Positions 5,462 to 7,160 of a stretch of DNA of 7,160 nucleotides are shown here, piece by piece. How positions within the stretch are numbered: the first letter of the stretch is position 1; each line of letters opens with the position of its first letter. Below the pieces are notes generated by a model. It was not told the origin of the DNA, made no database searches, and saw only the letters and a program-made list of their open reading frames with translations. Location of the stretch: contig JAUSNC010000059.1 in NCBI GenBank assembly GCA_030645645.1, forward strand, positions 1-7,160, read 5' to 3'. Both the position numbers and the translations under genes were made by a program. Origin of the DNA: Candidatus Parcubacteria bacterium (lineage in GTDB: Bacteria > Patescibacteriota > Minisyncoccia > Minisyncoccales > UBA6532).

Positions 5462-7160
5462 TTAATGAGGAGAGGAAAAATACCAGCTTAAAACTCCGCT
5501 TGCCACCGGCAAAGCGGCTATCTGTTCTCCTTGTACGCTTTCAATAATTACAGTCAGAACAATTTCTGGTTCATCATAAGGGGCAAAAACTGTAACCCAA
5601 TTATGATAATAATTTTCTTTTGACGTCTGGGCAGTTCCGGTTTTTGCCGAAGCCTCAACAGATAAACTATTCAACATCACGGAAGAACCATAAGTGACAC
5701 CTTCTCGCATTCCCTCTTTTACGATATTTATATTCGAGGGATCAATAAAATCTTGGTTGAGAATTTCAGGCATTATTTCCTCCATAATCTGCTTATTATC
5801 ATCAATTATCATTTTAAGAATTTCCGGCTTAAAAAGAGTTCCTCCGTTGGCGATAGCCGCCGTGGCCGAGGCAAGCTGAAGAGGCGTCCCTAAGACATCA
5901 CCTTGTCCAATTGACATATGATATGTATCGCTGTCCAGCCAAGATTCTCCCCTAAATTCCTTTTTCCATTGGGGATCAGGAATAAGGCCGGCTTTCGCTC
6001 CCGGCAGATCAATTCCGGGAATTGAGCCGAATCCGAAGAGATTAAGGTATTTTTTAATCAGCGTCGGACCCAATCCCTGCTGATCGCCGTAGCCTCCTCC
6101 GATTATATAAAAATAGACGTTTGCAGATACAGCAATCGCTTCCCTCATATCAATCCATCCGTGCGGTTTCCAATCCATAAATTTCCAGATTTTATTGGGA
6201 TCATATTTGTCCTGTATCTCAATAAAACCTTGATCGTAAATTTGTTTATTTGGATCTATGATTTGTTCCTGAAGGGCTGCTGATGAAATAAACGGCTTTA
6301 TTGTTGATCCGGTGGGATATTGCCCCGAAATAGCTCTATTAAGAAAGGGATTAAGAGGGTTATTCTGCAGTATGCTGTATTTTTCACTGCTAAGCATCTG
6401 TGAAAATATATTATTATCAAATGAAGGCAAGCTGACCATAGCCAGAACGCCTCCTGTTTTAGGATCTAACGCAACAGCCGCAGCTTTTTTTGACCCGGTA
6501 TTTACCAATGTTTTTTCAAGCTCCTCGTATAATTTTTCCTGAAGCCCGGAATCAATCCAAAGAACCAGGTTTTTCCCCGGCAAGGGATCTGATTTCTTTT
6601 CCCGACTGACTTCTTTTCCTAGTGCATTTTTTACAACTTCAATAATCCCAGAAACCCCTTTTAATGCGCTTTCATAATAATTTTCCAATCCTTGCTTACC
6701 TATATAATCGCTCGGAGAATAATCCGGATGGCTCACTAATTCATCAGGGCTGACCTTCCCTAAATAACCTATAATCTGGGAGAAAATAGGGCCGTGGAGA
6801 TAATCTCTGACCGTATTTTTCTCCAGGGAAAAACCGGATAAGCCGCTCATCTTTGTTTCTAATAATACTAGGGATTCATGATCTAGATTTTCAGATATTA
6901 AAACTTTCGGAGATTTGCCCGCCTCAATTTTTTCTTTGATTTCGGCAACCGACAAATTAATTATTTCTGAAACTTCCTTTAGGCTTTCATCTGTATCAGA
7001 CAAATCCCGCTTATCCAAAACCAAATCAAAACTCGGCTTATTCCAGACGAGCTGAATCATATTTTTGTCGTAAATAACGCCTCTTTCCGGGCGGATGAGG
7101 CTTATCCGCAACCTGTTATTATCTGATTTTTCTGTAAATTCTTTCCCTTGAAGTACCTGG
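5462..7160 (-). CDS. mrdA: Penicillin-binding protein 2, peptidoglycan transpeptidase (5' end beyond right edge)
   Basis: A class B PBP, periplasmic side, that cross-links peptidoglycan during cell elongation with a RodA-type glycosyltransferase. The frame stays open to the right edge (QVLQGKEFTEKSDNNRLR precedes the first alternative start), so the N-terminal anchor and some tens of residues are missing; 565 codons are visible, numbered here from the edge. The dimerization domain fills about 1-190, with RGVIYD at 26-31 and GKQGLE at 154-159, both typical of PBP2. The transpeptidase domain follows: catalytic SxxK is STIK at 285-288 (Ser codon 6305-6307), SxN is SAN at 345-347 (codons 6119-6127), and KTG is at 506-508 (Lys codon 5642-5644). 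The segment SANVYFY and the following GIDLPGAKAG resemble PBP2 more than FtsI/PBP3. No PASTA domain follows; the protein ends soon after the fold. No rodA or mre gene is visible downstream; the next gene is greA. Confidence 0.93.
   Translation of the reverse strand, partial: QVLQGKEFTEKSDNNRLRISLIRPERGVIYDKNMIQLVWNKPSFDLVLDKRDLSDTDESLKEVSEIINLSVAEIKEKIEAGKSPKVLISENLDHESLVLLETKMSGLSGFSLEKNTVRDYLHGPIFSQIIGYLGKVSPDELVSHPDYSPSDYIGKQGLENYYESALKGVSGIIEVVKNALGKEVSREKKSDPLPGKNLVLWIDSGLQEKLYEELEKTLVNTGSKKAAAVALDPKTGGVLAMVSLPSFDNNIFSQMLSSEKYSILQNNPLNPFLNRAISGQYPTGSTIKPFISSAALQEQIIDPNKQIYDQGFIEIQDKYDPNKIWKFMDWKPHGWIDMREAIAVSANVYFYIIGGGYGDQQGLGPTLIKKYLNLFGFGSIPGIDLPGAKAGLIPDPQWKKEFRGESWLDSDTYHMSIGQGDVLGTPLQLASATAAIANGGTLFKPEILKMIIDDNKQIMEEIMPEILNQDFIDPSNINIVKEGMREGVTYGSSVMLNSLSVEASAKTGTAQTSKENYYHNWVTVFAPYDEPEIVLTVIIESVQGEQIAALPVASGVLSWYFSSPH

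Noticed and set aside
7109..7111. TTG at 7111 as the start of the penicillin-binding protein
   Set aside because: The frame stays open to the window edge, and the upstream residues (QVLQGKEFTEKSDNNR) match the conserved PBP2 segment before RGVIYD. The true start lies outside the window.

Overview
The window carries six protein-coding genes, all on the minus strand, so transcription runs from the high coordinates to the low. In order they are: a class B penicillin-binding protein of the PBP2/MrdA type (5' end beyond the right edge), the transcript-cleavage factor greA, lysS, serS, a small alpha/beta-hydrolase, and a membrane-embedded Mur ligase resembling MurF (3' end beyond the left edge). 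Coding density is very high. The only intergenic spaces of note are about 100 bp on each side of greA. I see no tRNA, rRNA, CRISPR array, insertion sequence or phage gene.

The sequence is AT-rich by eye, the genes are compact, and several starts overlap the preceding stop. UGA is used as a stop (serS, hydrolase), so this is not a code-25 lineage such as Gracilibacteria or SR1. A MurF-like ligase whose usual N-terminal substrate domain is replaced by about five membrane helices, next to ordinary housekeeping genes, fits a Candidate Phyla Radiation (Patescibacteria, Parcubacteria-like) genome. That assignment is an inference from protein character and my memory of the families, not from a marker gene or a search.

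Three transcription units can be read. (1) mrdA ends at 5462 with no convincing terminator after it. (2) greA (4904-5359) has a near-consensus promoter in the gap upstream (TTGACA, 16 bp, TATGAT) and a clear intrinsic terminator downstream (4841-4864). (3) lysS-serS-hydrolase-Mur ligase starts from a second near-consensus promoter (TTGACT, 17 bp, TAAAAT) whose -35 box abuts the U-tract of the greA terminator. Its predicted leader is only about 10 nt. The four genes are joined by a 1-nt gap and two ATGA overlaps, so they are very probably one operon with coupled translation.

Functionally the window pairs cell-wall synthesis at its two ends (PBP2 transpeptidase and Mur ligase) with core information processing in the middle (GreA, LysRS, SerRS). 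The most unusual item is the membrane Mur ligase: it keeps the ATP-binding P-loop but lacks the normal UDP-sugar-binding domain and departs from several MurF consensus positions. The linkage of two tRNA synthetases to this ligase in one operon is the other point worth following up.
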